Shown here piece after piece: positions 23,032-31,881 of a stretch of DNA of 64,000 bases. Source of the DNA: Hafnia alvei (GTDB taxonomy: Bacteria; Pseudomonadota; Gammaproteobacteria; Enterobacterales; Enterobacteriaceae); assembly GCF_900095695.1 (NCBI RefSeq), contig NZ_FMIQ01000055.1, positions 118,196 through 182,195 on the forward strand, given 5' to 3'. The notes beneath the pieces are model-generated. The model did no database searches. It was not told where the DNA came from and saw only the letters and a program-made list of their open reading frames with translations. A program made the translations under genes and the position numbers. Position 1 is the stretch's first letter. Each line of letters starts with the position of its first letter.

Positions 23032-24483
23032 TTACGCATCAACTAAAGGGCTTAGACGCTGGAATAGGGGATCAAGATATTGGTTCGCCTGACGGTAAAC
23101 CTGCTGATTTAACGCGTTATACAGGTTATGGTTTTTTGGGTTAGGCATAAATGTATCGCCCATTCGCACCATTTTCTGTGTCGCTTGTTCATAGTTATCA
23201 AAAGCGCCCACGGCCATGCCTGCGTTAATGGCGCACCCAATGGCGGCCGATCCTTTCATGATGTTTCGGCTAGTGGGAATACCAAATATATCGGCGAATA
23301 TCTGCATGAAGACATCGCTGTTAGCACCGCCGCCAGAGATGATTAGGCTTTTGAACGGGGTCTTTAGCTCGGTCGCCATCTTATCCATATGATTTTTCAT
23401 GGTGAATGCGATGCCTTCCAGCACGGAGCGATACATGTGGCCACGGGTGTGGCGGCCATCAAAGCCAATCATTGCCCCTTTTCGGAATTCAGCCTCTGAT
23501 GGGGGAGCCCAGTCATGAATGGTGAGTAACCCTTCACATCCCGCCGGTATTTTTTCAGCTTCACGATTGAGCAATTCCTCAATACTTTCACCTTGGTCAC
23601 ATGCTTCTGCTAAAGCCGCTGCGCCAAACTGATCGCGAAACCAGCTGATAGTCCACATTCCGCGGCGAACACCCATGCATTCATAGAGATAATGATTTGG
23701 AATTGACGCTTGGAATGGCCAGAAATTTTTAGCCTCTTTGACATTTTCGTGCCCGTGAACCATCGCGCCAATGTAAGTGCCCAACGAAATCAGAGCAACG
23801 CCCTCGTCGAGAGAGCCTGCGCCCAAGGCTTCAACGGCTTTATCATGAGCGGTAGCAATAACCGGAATACCGGCGGGAATGCCAAGTTTTTTTGCCACGC
23901 TATCGGTAATTTGGCCCAGAATTTCTCCCGGACGCACAACATCAAACACCTGCTCGCGAGTGAGATTACAGCTCTGCCAGGTAGTGGGATCGGTGCTCCA
24001 ATCCAACGTATCGTTGTCCATTGGCCACCAGCCAATGTAATTTGCGCAGGTATCTTTAAACTCCCCCGTCAGCCGATGGGTAATATAACCGGAAGTTGTC
24101 GTGACATAGCGAACGCCTTGGTAGGCGTCTATATATTCATAAGGTTTATTTAAACGCTTATCCATCCAGTTAATCACGGGGTAAGCCAGTTCTCCATTGG
24201 CTTTGAGCAGCACACGGCAACAGCGAATGATACACACGCCCATAGCCAGAATATCGTCTGCACGGCGCCCTTGCTGATGGAATTTTTGCATTGCAGCGCG
24301 GAAGGCAATTTGTAGGGCATCCCACAGATCGTCATCAGGATGTTCGGCCAAGAGCGGCGCGGGAATATCCATTTTCCGTAATGCTTGTTTCCCTTCACAA
24401 ATAACTTGCCCATCCACGTCAAAAATAACCACTTTTGCACTTTGGGTACCCACATCCACACCCATAAGATATTGATTTTTCAT
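23032..24483 (-). CDS. ygcE: FGGY-family carbohydrate kinase YgcE
   Basis: The 483-residue protein has the sugar-kinase fold: LMGVDVGTQSAKVVIFDVDG (ATP phosphate loop), a central ATAHDKAVEALGAG and C-terminal LIISGGGANSDVFMQIFADIFG. FGGY kinases phosphorylate sugars or sugar alcohols; the substrate here is unknown. It is assigned as YgcE from family and from its position next to YqcE and the rest of the ygc cluster. It is 70 bases downstream of yqcE on the same strand, presumably one operon. Confidence 0.88.
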   Translation of the reverse strand: MKNQYLMGVDVGTQSAKVVIFDVDGQVICEGKQALRKMDIPAPLLAEHPDDDLWDALQIAFRAAMQKFHQQGRRADDILAMGVCIIRCCRVLLKANGELAYPVINWMDKRLNKPYEYIDAYQGVRYVTTTSGYITHRLTGEFKDTCANYIGWWPMDNDTLDWSTDPTTWQSCNLTREQVFDVVRPGEILGQITDSVAKKLGIPAGIPVIATAHDKAVEALGAGSLDEGVALISLGTYIGAMVHGHENVKEAKNFWPFQASIPNHYLYECMGVRRGMWTISWFRDQFGAAALAEACDQGESIEELLNREAEKIPAGCEGLLTIHDWAPPSEAEFRKGAMIGFDGRHTRGHMYRSVLEGIAFTMKNHMDKMATELKTPFKSLIISGGGANSDVFMQIFADIFGIPTSRNIMKGSAAIGCAINAGMAVGAFDNYEQATQKMVRMGDTFMPNPKNHNLYNALNQQVYRQANQYLDPLFQRLSPLVDA

Positions 24484-24553
24484 CTGTAAGGCCTCGCTCT
24501 AGAACTTAGGATTAATGATTGGTTTGTGATTCGGCGGATGACTGAACCGTATC

Positions 24554-25807
24554 TCAGTTACGATGCGTTGCTCGTCGCATGTTTTGAGCCAGCAGGTAGG
24601 TAAACACGATAACCAGGCCGGTTGCGGCAAGCCCCATTAGCCACATATTTCGATAGGCCTGCGCCGCAGGCAACGTGTCTTGCCAATGACCGATAATGGG
24701 ATAGACAAAGACATCAGGGAGAAAGCCAATCACCGAGCAAATACCAACGGTGGTTCCCATTATGTAGGCGGGGGTTCGTGCCTCGCCAATGCAGGCAAAA
24801 TAGAGTCCACGAGAGGCGTAACACACAAAGGCAAGCAACAGGATTAAACCTATCCCGATCGCAACAGAGCGTGGATTTTGGTTAGTAATGAGCAGCGCAA
24901 CTAATGTGATAACGCTGATGACGGCTAAAAACTGTATGACGCGGGTGGGGGATTTGAAACGACTATAGGTCGTGATTAAACCGCCCAAAGGCCCACACAT
25001 GGCACGGAAGATCTTGTTGATCACGATCCCCATGTAGCTGGCCGCAACGAGATCCATGGCATACATTTCGGTGAGATAATTAGTCGAGTAGCTGAGAATG
25101 GCGTAGATGGTATACACGCCAAAAATAATCATGCTGCAATACCAAGTGGTACTAATTTTGAGTACAGAGAGGATATCGCTGAGGTGGAATGCTGGAGAGG
25201 TTGTTTCGCCGCGTTGGCTGAAGCCGTCTTTAACAAAAAACCAGCAAAGAATACCTAGCAGAATGTAGACACCGCTATAAATCAAAATAACAGCTTTTAA
25301 GCTATTGGGATCGTTGGGAGAGAATAGTGAGAACACCCACATGGTGAATACGGCGAGGGCCATAACGCCAACGCCGCGTAAGCCTTCCATCCAGCCCATG
25401 ATTTTTCCCTGTTCATCATGTGAGCCCAACAACGAAGCGGCTTTAATTGAAACAGACCAGAGCAAAAGGATCGTGGTAATAGCAAATGCAACCTGAATGA
25501 AGATCATGACCCAAAAAGGCGGATAAATCATCATCAGCAGACCAAGGAGTCCGGTGGCAATCATAGAAAATGACATCATTTTCTTATGTGAAAACTTATC
25601 GGCAATAACGCCGCTTGGGGCATAAAGAATAATAGCCGTAATACCAAAAGTACTCATAATGAGCCCAATTTCGGTATTTGAAAAACCCATGAACTTTGCC
25701 ATGGGGATTTGATAAATATAGCGTAGGTAGGCAAGGTCAAAACTCACGCCACCACTAATGCTTATTATTGCAAGTGTTACCCAACGACGGAAATTATCTT
25801 TATCCAT
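24554..25807 (-). CDS. yqcE: MFS transporter YqcE
   Basis: This 417-residue permease (E. coli YqcE 425) has about twelve membrane segments. FDLAYLRYIYQIPMAKFMGF is at the N terminus and the first cytoplasmic loop is GVIADKFSHKKM. It is a likely importer or exporter for the compound handled by the ygc enzymes; the substrate is unknown. It is the first gene of the leftward operon, with a 91-base leader that contains a conserved terminator/antiterminator pair and an upstream CRP site. Confidence 0.88.
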   Translation of the reverse strand: MDKDNFRRWVTLAIISISGGVSFDLAYLRYIYQIPMAKFMGFSNTEIGLIMSTFGITAIILYAPSGVIADKFSHKKMMSFSMIATGLLGLLMMIYPPFWVMIFIQVAFAITTILLLWSVSIKAASLLGSHDEQGKIMGWMEGLRGVGVMALAVFTMWVFSLFSPNDPNSLKAVILIYSGVYILLGILCWFFVKDGFSQRGETTSPAFHLSDILSVLKISTTWYCSMIIFGVYTIYAILSYSTNYLTEMYAMDLVAASYMGIVINKIFRAMCGPLGGLITTYSRFKSPTRVIQFLAVISVITLVALLITNQNPRSVAIGIGLILLLAFVCYASRGLYFACIGEARTPAYIMGTTVGICSVIGFLPDVFVYPIIGHWQDTLPAAQAYRNMWLMGLAATGLVIVFTYLLAQNMRRATHRN

Positions 25808-25832
25808 AATAGTTTCTCAGTAAGCACATGGC

Positions 25833-25896
25833 AAAAAAAAAAGAGAAAAGTAAACTCCCCGCAAGGGAAGTTACTTTTCTCTTAGTCTCCAGTAAC
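25833..25896 (-). promoter_or_regulatory. Terminator/antiterminator switch in the yqcE leader
   Basis: On the minus strand a long stem (25842-25882; outer arms AGAGAAAAGT and ACTTTTCTCT, inner CTTCCC with GGGGAG) is followed by a U-run (25833-25841). Just upstream GTTACT (25896-25891) can pair with AGTAAC (25875-25870), which is part of the terminator 5' arm. The two structures exclude each other. The same design and nearly the same sequence occur on the plus strand before ygcW. Confidence 0.8.
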
Positions 25897-25904
25897 GACT
25901 GAGA

Positions 25905-25947
25905 TTAATAGCATGCTGGTTGAATTAATTTCGTGAGAATTGTCACA
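25905..25947 (-). promoter_or_regulatory. yqcE promoter with class II CRP site
   Basis: CGTGAGAATTGTCACA (25932-25947) is a near-consensus CRP site centred at 25939.5. A -10 like TATTAA (25910-25905, minus strand) predicts a start near 25898, exactly 41.5 bases from the CRP centre, the class II geometry. The terminator stem would begin about 16 bases into the transcript. Confidence 0.65.
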
Positions 25948-26076
25948 ATTCTAATTTTGGTTAATAAACAATAGCTAAATATAAAGTCCTTTAAATAAGA
26001 TAGTTAATAGTTTTATGCAGAAAAATAAAGTCATGTTTTTTATAAGGGGATTTTTAATCTGTCTTAGTTATATTTA

Positions 26077-26118
26077 TGTGATTGTGGTCACGGAAGTTGC
26101 CAAGGTAATCATGATACT
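26077..26118 (+). promoter_or_regulatory. ygcW promoter with class II CRP site
   Basis: TGTGATTGTGGTCACG (26077-26092) is a near-perfect CRP site centred at 26084.5. GATACT (26113-26118) can serve as -10 for a start near 26126, again 41.5 bases away. It mirrors the yqcE promoter on the other strand. The 416-base gap between the two operons contains only these control regions. Confidence 0.65.
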
Positions 26119-26127
26119 AATCTTATC

Positions 26128-26194
26128 AGTTACTCGAGATAAAGAGAAAAGTAACTTCCTGCTAAGCGGGGAGTTTGCTTTTCTCTTTTTTTTT
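26128..26194 (+). promoter_or_regulatory. Terminator/antiterminator switch in the ygcW leader
   Basis: AGAGAAAAGTAACTTCC (26143-26159) pairs with GGGAGTTTGCTTTTCTCT (26169-26186) and is followed by nine T residues, a strong intrinsic terminator 30 bases before the ygcW start. Upstream AGTTACT (26128-26134) is fully complementary to AGTAACT (26150-26156) inside the 5' arm, giving an alternative antiterminator helix. The sequence is nearly identical to the yqcE leader on the opposite strand. Confidence 0.8.
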
Positions 26195-26223
26195 GCTCTT
26201 TTATTATGAACAAAGGATATATC

Positions 26224-27009
26224 ATGTCATTAAGCGCATTAAATGAATTTAATCTCGACTTTTTCTCGTTAAAAGGAAAAAACGCGATCGTCACCGGTGG
26301 GAATAGCGGGCTAGGGCAGGCTTTTGCGGTGGCTTTAGCCAAAGCAGGCGCAAATCTATTTATTCCCAGCTTCATTATGGATAAGGGTGAAACCCGCGAA
26401 CTTATTGAACAGCAAGGTGTACAGGTTGAGTTTTTACAGATTGATATCACCGAAAAAGGTGCGCCGGCCAAGGTTATTGCTCAGTGCGTAGAGCGGTTTG
26501 GCTCTGTGGATATTTTAGTTAACAATGCCGGCATCTGTAAGCTTAATAAAGTGCTCGATTTTGGCCGTAAAGATTGGGACCCGATGATTGATATCAATCT
26601 TACTGCGGCATTTGAACTTAGCTATGAAGCAGCAAAATTTATGATCCCACAGAAAAGTGGGAAAATAATTAATATATGCTCGTTATTCTCTTATTTGGGT
26701 GGGCAATGGTCACCGGCTTATTCTGCAACAAAACACGCGCTGGCTGGATTTACCAAGGCCTACTGTGATGAGTTGGGGCAATATAATATTCAGGTTAATG
26801 GTATTGCACCTGGATACTATGCAACCGAAATTACGACAGAGACACGTAAAAACCCAGAAACTAATCAACGTGTATTAGACCATATTCCCGCCAATCGTTG
26901 GGGTGAGACTCAGGATTTAATGGGGGCAATGGTTTATTTAGCGAGTAGAGCGTCAAATTATGTTAACGGTCACTTGTTGGTTGTCGATGGGGGTTATTTA
27001 GTGAGATAG
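26224..27009 (+). CDS. ygcW: Short-chain dehydrogenase YgcW
   Basis: This 261-residue SDR matches E. coli YgcW almost throughout (same length). The NAD(P) loop is TGGNSGLGQAF, followed by NNAG (NNAGICKLNKVLDFG) and the catalytic Ser-Tyr-Lys set in CSLFSYLGGQWSPAYSATKHAL. It is close to gluconate/uronate 5-dehydrogenases, so a sugar-acid substrate is plausible but unproven. The ATG at 26224 follows AAAGGA; the frame extends six codons upstream. It is the first gene of the rightward ygcW-U-S-R-Q operon. Confidence 0.93.
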   Translation: MSLSALNEFNLDFFSLKGKNAIVTGGNSGLGQAFAVALAKAGANLFIPSFIMDKGETRELIEQQGVQVEFLQIDITEKGAPAKVIAQCVERFGSVDILVNNAGICKLNKVLDFGRKDWDPMIDINLTAAFELSYEAAKFMIPQKSGKIINICSLFSYLGGQWSPAYSATKHALAGFTKAYCDELGQYNIQVNGIAPGYYATEITTETRKNPETNQRVLDHIPANRWGETQDLMGAMVYLASRASNYVNGHLLVVDGGYLVR

Positions 27010-27129
27010 GTAAATATAAAATAAATCTTCAATCATAAAGGGTGGTTCCTTTTTTATTTTATGTTGTTTTAGCACGGGTTTATTTGCTGAAAGCTAAATT
27101 TTAATTATCAAAAATGATAAGGATTGACT

Positions 27130-28584
27130 ATGCCGTTAACACGAGAAGAAATTGTTGAAAATTTGAAAGAAATTGTTGGCCCAGCTCGCGTGATTACCGA
27201 CAAAGCTGTATTACAGAAAAATAGTATCGATCGCTTCAGAAAATATGCCGATATTCATGGCGTATTTACGTTACCGCTGCCAGCTGCAGTCGTGATGTTA
27301 GAAAATACCCAGCAGGTTTCAGATGTTCTAGCATTTTTAAATAAACACAAAGTTAATTGTGTGCCGCGTACTGGCGCATCAGCGACCGAAGGTGGTCTGG
27401 AAACCGTGGTTGAAAACTCGGTGGTGTTAGATGGCTCGGGATTAAATAAAGTTATCAAGATTGATATTGAAAACATGCAGGCAACGGCACAGTGTGGTGT
27501 CCCATTAGAAGTGCTAGAAAACCAACTGCGTAGCAAAGGTTATACCACTGGTCATTCGCCACAGTCTAAGCCTCTTGCGCAGATGGGGGGATTGGTGGCA
27601 ACGCGCAGCATTGGCCAATTTTCAACGCTGTATGGCGCCATTGAAGATATGGTCGTGGGGTTAGAAGCTGTTTTCCCGAATGGCACTATCACCCGAATTA
27701 AAAACGTACCGCGCAGAGCCGCTGGGCCTGATATTCGCCACGTGATTATCGGTAACGAAGGCGCGTTGTGCTATATCACTGAAGTTACAGTTAAAATCTT
27801 TAAATATCAGCCAGAGAATAATCTGTTCTATGGCTATATCCTCGATAATATGCAGACCGGGTTTAAGGTTTTGCGTGATGTCATGGTGGAAGGATATCGT
27901 CCTTCGATTGCTCGCCTTTATGATGCGGAAGATGGCACTCAGCACTTTACCCATTTTGCCGATGGAAAATGTGTGCTGATTTTCATGGCGGAAGGAAGCC
28001 AAAAAATGGCACAGGCGATTGGCTCTGGCATTGAAGAAATCGTTGCTCACTATCCTGAATGTCGCCGTGTTGATAGCAAACTGATCGAAACATGGTTTAA
28101 CCATCTGAACTGGGGGCCAGATAAAGTGGCCGCTGAGCGTGTTCAGATAATGAAAACTAACAATATGGGCTTCACTACGGAAGTATCGGGAGACTGGGGA
28201 AGCATTAATAAAATATATGAAAATGTTATTCACCGTATTCGCAATGAATTTCCACACGCCGACGATATCACCATGCTGGGAGGTCATTCGTCGCATAGCT
28301 ATATCAACGGTACCAATATGTATTTCGTCTATGACTATAACGTTGTGGACTGCAAGCCAGAGGAAGAAATCAACAAGTACCATAACCCGCTGAATAAAAT
28401 CATAGTGGAAGAAACGATTAAGCAGGGCGGCTCAATGGTGCATCACCACGGCATTGGTAAACACCGCGTGCACTGGACAAAAGACGAGCATGGTTCGGCT
28501 TATTATATCCTCAAAGCGTTAAAAGACGTGTATGACCCCAACGGCATCATGAATATGGGAACCATTTATCCGATTGAAAAATAG
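27130..28584 (+). CDS. ygcU: FAD-linked oxidase YgcU
   Basis: The 484-residue flavoprotein matches E. coli YgcU over its entire length. The FAD-binding PCMH domain is in the first half (VPRTGASATEGGLETV, QSKPLAQMGGLVATRSIGQFSTLYGAIEDMV) and a C-terminal FAD-oxidase domain ends in GGSMVHHHGIGKHR. It is related to D-lactate/glycolate and alkyldihydroxyacetone-phosphate dehydrogenases, which reduce a quinone or an electron-transfer flavoprotein. The EtfAB-like YgcQR encoded downstream are the obvious acceptors (inference). The ATG at 27130 follows AAGGA. Confidence 0.93.
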   Translation: MPLTREEIVENLKEIVGPARVITDKAVLQKNSIDRFRKYADIHGVFTLPLPAAVVMLENTQQVSDVLAFLNKHKVNCVPRTGASATEGGLETVVENSVVLDGSGLNKVIKIDIENMQATAQCGVPLEVLENQLRSKGYTTGHSPQSKPLAQMGGLVATRSIGQFSTLYGAIEDMVVGLEAVFPNGTITRIKNVPRRAAGPDIRHVIIGNEGALCYITEVTVKIFKYQPENNLFYGYILDNMQTGFKVLRDVMVEGYRPSIARLYDAEDGTQHFTHFADGKCVLIFMAEGSQKMAQAIGSGIEEIVAHYPECRRVDSKLIETWFNHLNWGPDKVAAERVQIMKTNNMGFTTEVSGDWGSINKIYENVIHRIRNEFPHADDITMLGGHSSHSYINGTNMYFVYDYNVVDCKPEEEINKYHNPLNKIIVEETIKQGGSMVHHHGIGKHRVHWTKDEHGSAYYILKALKDVYDPNGIMNMGTIYPIEK

Positions 28585-28629
28585 AAACTATTTTTTAGCG
28601 GTAGGGTTTCTGTTTAAAAGCACGATGAA

Positions 28630-28659
28630 GCATACTCAGGTCTATTGATCTGAGTATGC
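28630..28659. other. Perfect intercistronic hairpin between ygcU and ygcS
   Basis: GCATACTCAGGTC (28630-28642) and GATCTGAGTATGC (28647-28659) form a 13-base-pair stem, counting one G-T pair, closed by TATT. No U-run follows, so it is more likely an mRNA stability or processing element than a terminator. Confidence 0.6.
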
Positions 28660-28693
28660 GCATTGAGACAAGTGACTGCGCATGAGGATCAGA

Positions 28694-30058
28694 ATGTTAC
28701 AACAACGCCCTCAGCAGGTACGGATGGATGATATTCCGTTAAGCCGTTTTCATTTTCGTATTGCGGGTTTAACGTTTGGCGCGCATCTAACGGATGGTTA
28801 TGTGCTTGGCGTGATTGGTTTCGCGCTAGTGCAGATTAAGCCACAAATGGGGCTTTCTCCCGCTTGGGAAGGGCTGATTGGCAGTTCTGCATTATTCGGC
28901 CTATTTATTGGCAGCCTGACATTAGGCTGGCTATCCGACCATATTGGCCGACAAAAGATTTTCACCCTGAGTTTTGTGCTTATCACGCTGGCCTCTTTTT
29001 TACAGTTTTTTGTCACCTCTCCCGAACAGCTCTTTTGGCTACGGGTTTTGGTTGGCATTGGGCTCGGTGGAGACTATGCGGTTGGTCACACCATGCTGGC
29101 TGAATTTGCCCCCCGCAAGTACCGAGGCGTACTGCTCGGTGCTTTCAGCGTGATTTGGACGATTGGCTACGTGCTCGCCAGCCTGATGGGGCATTGGTTT
29201 ACAGATTCAGGGCCGGATACATGGCGTTGGCTGCTCGGGTCGGCCTCGATACCGGCGTTATGCATTATGTTACTGCGATGGGGAACGCCAGAATCGCCGC
29301 GTTGGCTGATGCGGAAGGGGCGAATTGAGGAAGCGCATCAGGTAGTTCGTTTATATCTGGGGCGAAATGTGATCCTTAATGATGAAATACCGGTTGAAAC
29401 CTCCCACCACATTCGCACTTTATTTTCAGCACGTTATTGGCGTAGAACGGCATTTAATAGCCTGTTTTTTGTCTGTTTGGTTATCCCGTATTTTGCTATT
29501 TACACCTATCTGCCCTCCATGCTGATCCTGCTAAACATCGATGCTGGTTTTGCGACAGATATGCTGCTGCATGGGCTGCTGATCGTCGGCGCATTATTGG
29601 GTTTGGTCTTAACCCAATATTGCTCACGGCGACGGTTTTTAATTGGCTCATTTATCGTGCTGGTTTTTTGCCTCGTGGTCCTTGCATTCACGCCATATCA
29701 GCAAGTTAGCGTGATGTTAGGGCTGTTTGGCATGTTCACATTGACTATCTCGGCGGTGAGCAATTTGGTTGGGGTATTTCCGGCAGAAAGTTTTCCCACA
29801 GACATTCGCTCGCTCGGGGTGGGGTTTGTTACTTCGATGAGTCGGTTGGGGTCGGCAATGGGGACGGGATTGCTGCCGCTGTCGGTGTTAGAGCTGGGGA
29901 TACGCACAACCACGTTAATTCTGGCTTTAGTGCTTCTACTGGGCGCGTGGGTTTCCCTGCTATGGGCGCCAGAAACCAAGGGGGCGACCTTGGTTGGCGC
30001 ATCTCAGGTAAGGAAAAAAGATCCCCATACGGTACTGACGCCTTCTGAACCTCTGTAA
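28694..30058 (+). CDS. ygcS: MFS transporter YgcS
   Basis: This 454-residue permease of the sugar/carboxylate-porter type matches E. coli YgcS (445 residues). It has HLTDGYVLGVIGFAL in the first helix, GWLSDHIGRQKIF in loop 2-3, GIGLGGDYAVGHTMLAEFAP and PAESFPTDIRSLGVGF. It is the second transporter of the cluster and probably imports the substrate of YgcW/YgcU. The ATG at 28694 follows AGGA; the frame also has an ATG at 28682. Confidence 0.92.
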   Translation: MLQQRPQQVRMDDIPLSRFHFRIAGLTFGAHLTDGYVLGVIGFALVQIKPQMGLSPAWEGLIGSSALFGLFIGSLTLGWLSDHIGRQKIFTLSFVLITLASFLQFFVTSPEQLFWLRVLVGIGLGGDYAVGHTMLAEFAPRKYRGVLLGAFSVIWTIGYVLASLMGHWFTDSGPDTWRWLLGSASIPALCIMLLRWGTPESPRWLMRKGRIEEAHQVVRLYLGRNVILNDEIPVETSHHIRTLFSARYWRRTAFNSLFFVCLVIPYFAIYTYLPSMLILLNIDAGFATDMLLHGLLIVGALLGLVLTQYCSRRRFLIGSFIVLVFCLVVLAFTPYQQVSVMLGLFGMFTLTISAVSNLVGVFPAESFPTDIRSLGVGFVTSMSRLGSAMGTGLLPLSVLELGIRTTTLILALVLLLGAWVSLLWAPETKGATLVGASQVRKKDPHTVLTPSEPL

Positions 30059-30070
30059 GGAGCAATCTTC

Positions 30071-30868
30071 GTGAAAGCATTACTTACGTTTAAGCCTCTT
30101 CCCGATCTCAGCATGTTATCCGAGCATGACTGGATCCCTAATGAGCAGCGACAGCTAAATATCGACCACGTGCGTTCAACGCTGAGCTGTTTTGATGAAA
30201 CCGCCGCTGAACTTTTATTAAGAGCTCAGGCGGCAGATAAAAGCCTGAAGCTAGAAGCCTTAGCCTTTAATGACAGCATGGTTGAATATCACCTTAAGTT
30301 GCTGTTGGCACTTGGTTTTGAGCGGGCATCACGGCTGATGGCTCCCGCCGGCGAGCTCTCCTTTAATCCATTGGCTAATGCGACAATATTGGCGAACTAT
30401 CTGCAGCACGAACACTATTCTTTGGTCGTGCTTGGGATGCAGTTTGGTGATGCTGACGATGGGCAAACGGCGGCGATGCTGGCTGAAATACTGGGATGGC
30501 CACATTTGAATCAGGTAAGTGATTTCACATTATTGCCAACGGCTAATTCGATTCGAGTTAGTCGAACGATGGAGACGGAAGTTCAGCACTTCACGATAAC
30601 ATTGCCAGCCGTTTTGGCCGTGGGTAACTCAACTCAGGCAGCAGCGCTTCGAATACCTACGCTAAAGCAAAAGTTGGCGGCCAGCAGAGCAAATATCGCA
30701 GCAGTAGCACCTGAGTTTTGCCCGGTAGAACAGGTTAGTTCACCGATTTTAGAAAGCCTAACCTCTATTGGCAAACAGAGAAAAACGCAGTGGCTTGAAG
30801 GAAAAACGCCGCAAGAGAAAGCGCTCAAACTCTATGATTTGTATCTACGAGAGAGAATAAATGTATGA
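30071..30868 (+). CDS. ygcR: Electron-transfer-flavoprotein beta-like protein YgcR
   Basis: The 265-residue protein is related to EtfB/FixA. It starts with GTG eight bases after AAGGAG. The fold is a Rossmann-like nucleotide-binding domain (NSIRVSRTMETEVQHFTITLPAVLAVG resembles the EtfB loop before the C-terminal arm). With YgcQ it should form a heterodimer carrying FAD and passing electrons between a flavin dehydrogenase (YgcU) and a membrane oxidoreductase (YgcN). Its stop overlaps the ygcQ start (ATGA). Confidence 0.9.
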   Translation: MKALLTFKPLPDLSMLSEHDWIPNEQRQLNIDHVRSTLSCFDETAAELLLRAQAADKSLKLEALAFNDSMVEYHLKLLLALGFERASRLMAPAGELSFNPLANATILANYLQHEHYSLVVLGMQFGDADDGQTAAMLAEILGWPHLNQVSDFTLLPTANSIRVSRTMETEVQHFTITLPAVLAVGNSTQAAALRIPTLKQKLAASRANIAAVAPEFCPVEQVSSPILESLTSIGKQRKTQWLEGKTPQEKALKLYDLYLRERINV

Positions 30869-31824
30869 AAATTGCGTTAATTTTTGATACCAATTCGCCT
30901 GCATTTTTGCGCCATGCCAGTGAGATGTGGCGGTTTTTACAAGATAGCCAAATCGAGAATGCTACTTTCACTTTTTGGCTGTTTTATCATCAAAATAAGC
31001 CGAGTGAGCTTCCGTTGCTCGGTTTATCACCCTCTGAAATTATAGGGTTTTCGGTGCCTGAGCCGATACAGGTTGAAGCCTGCTTATCTAGGCTCGAAGC
31101 AGCCTACGCCGAGTATCAGCCTGACGCCATACTGTGCAGTAGTGGGCAGTGGGGAAACGAGCTGGCTGCTCGACTAGGGATGCGGCTACATGGAAGTGCA
31201 ATAGCTTCTGCGCGATCCGTTTTGCTCTCTTCATCAAGCTGCACGGCCTATAAAGCCGTTTATGAACAACATCTGCTGGCTCAGTTTTCGCTGCCTATAC
31301 CGCCGTACTGTATATCTGTAGCGCAGAGTGGCGGAGGGACGATCGACGTTGCATCCGCTGCTCGGGTTACACAAATAGACATTCTGGAGCCAGCGCCTCA
31401 GTGTGAATGGCTACTTTCGGCGGAGGTTGAACGTAATGAGAATATTTTCCCGCTCAATGAGGCACGCAGTGTCTTGGCGGTGGGGTACGGCGTGGGCAGT
31501 GGTGCAGGCTTCCAGAAAATGCAAGATATCGCGCAACAGCTGGGGGCAAAACTTGGCGCAAGTCGCCCTGTTGTGATGAATGCGTGGAGCGATATGTCGA
31601 GCTTGGTGGGCATCTCTGGCGCGATTGTTGCGCCTGATATTTGCATTGCGGCAGGCGTGTCTGGAGCAGCGGCGTTTTCTGCAGGTATATGCCACAGCCA
31701 ATTTATTGTGGCAATAAACAACGATCCTCAGGCGGCTATTTTTGCTCACGCTGATGTCGCCATCGTTGATGATATGTATCCGGTGCTGGAAGCATTAGTG
31801 GTTTGCGTGCAACAGAACACTTAG
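30865..31824 (+). CDS. ygcQ: Electron-transfer-flavoprotein alpha-like protein YgcQ
   Basis: The 319-residue EtfA/FixB relative has the C-terminal FAD-binding domain: GVGSGAGFQKMQDIAQQLGAKLGASRPVVMNAW, then SGAIVAPDICIAAGVSGAAAF and IVAINNDPQAAIFAHADVAIVDDMYPVLEAL. These are the characteristic EtfA motifs, so FAD binding is likely. The stop codon lies in a tandem 15-base duplication (31816-31830 and 31831-31845), which repeats the TAG. Confidence 0.92.
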   Translation: MKIALIFDTNSPAFLRHASEMWRFLQDSQIENATFTFWLFYHQNKPSELPLLGLSPSEIIGFSVPEPIQVEACLSRLEAAYAEYQPDAILCSSGQWGNELAARLGMRLHGSAIASARSVLLSSSSCTAYKAVYEQHLLAQFSLPIPPYCISVAQSGGGTIDVASAARVTQIDILEPAPQCEWLLSAEVERNENIFPLNEARSVLAVGYGVGSGAGFQKMQDIAQQLGAKLGASRPVVMNAWSDMSSLVGISGAIVAPDICIAAGVSGAAAFSAGICHSQFIVAINNDPQAAIFAHADVAIVDDMYPVLEALVVCVQQNT

Positions 31825-31839
31825 CCACAGAACACTTAG

Positions 31840-31867
31840 CCACAGGACCGCTGAAGATGTCCTGTGG
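31840..31867. terminator. Hairpin between ygcQ and ygcP
   Basis: CCACAGGAC (31840-31848) pairs perfectly with GTCCTGTGG (31859-31867) between two convergent genes. U-runs are weak on both sides (TTAATTAGATTT on the plus strand), so it may be a modest bidirectional terminator. Confidence 0.6.
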
Positions 31868-31881
31868 TTAATTAGATTTCG

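Noticed and set aside
26015..26209. Plus-strand frame of 64 codons, hydrophobic, before ygcW
   Set aside because: It runs across the CRP site, the -10 region and both arms of the ygcW terminator, has no ribosome site, and its hydrophobicity comes from T-rich sequence.
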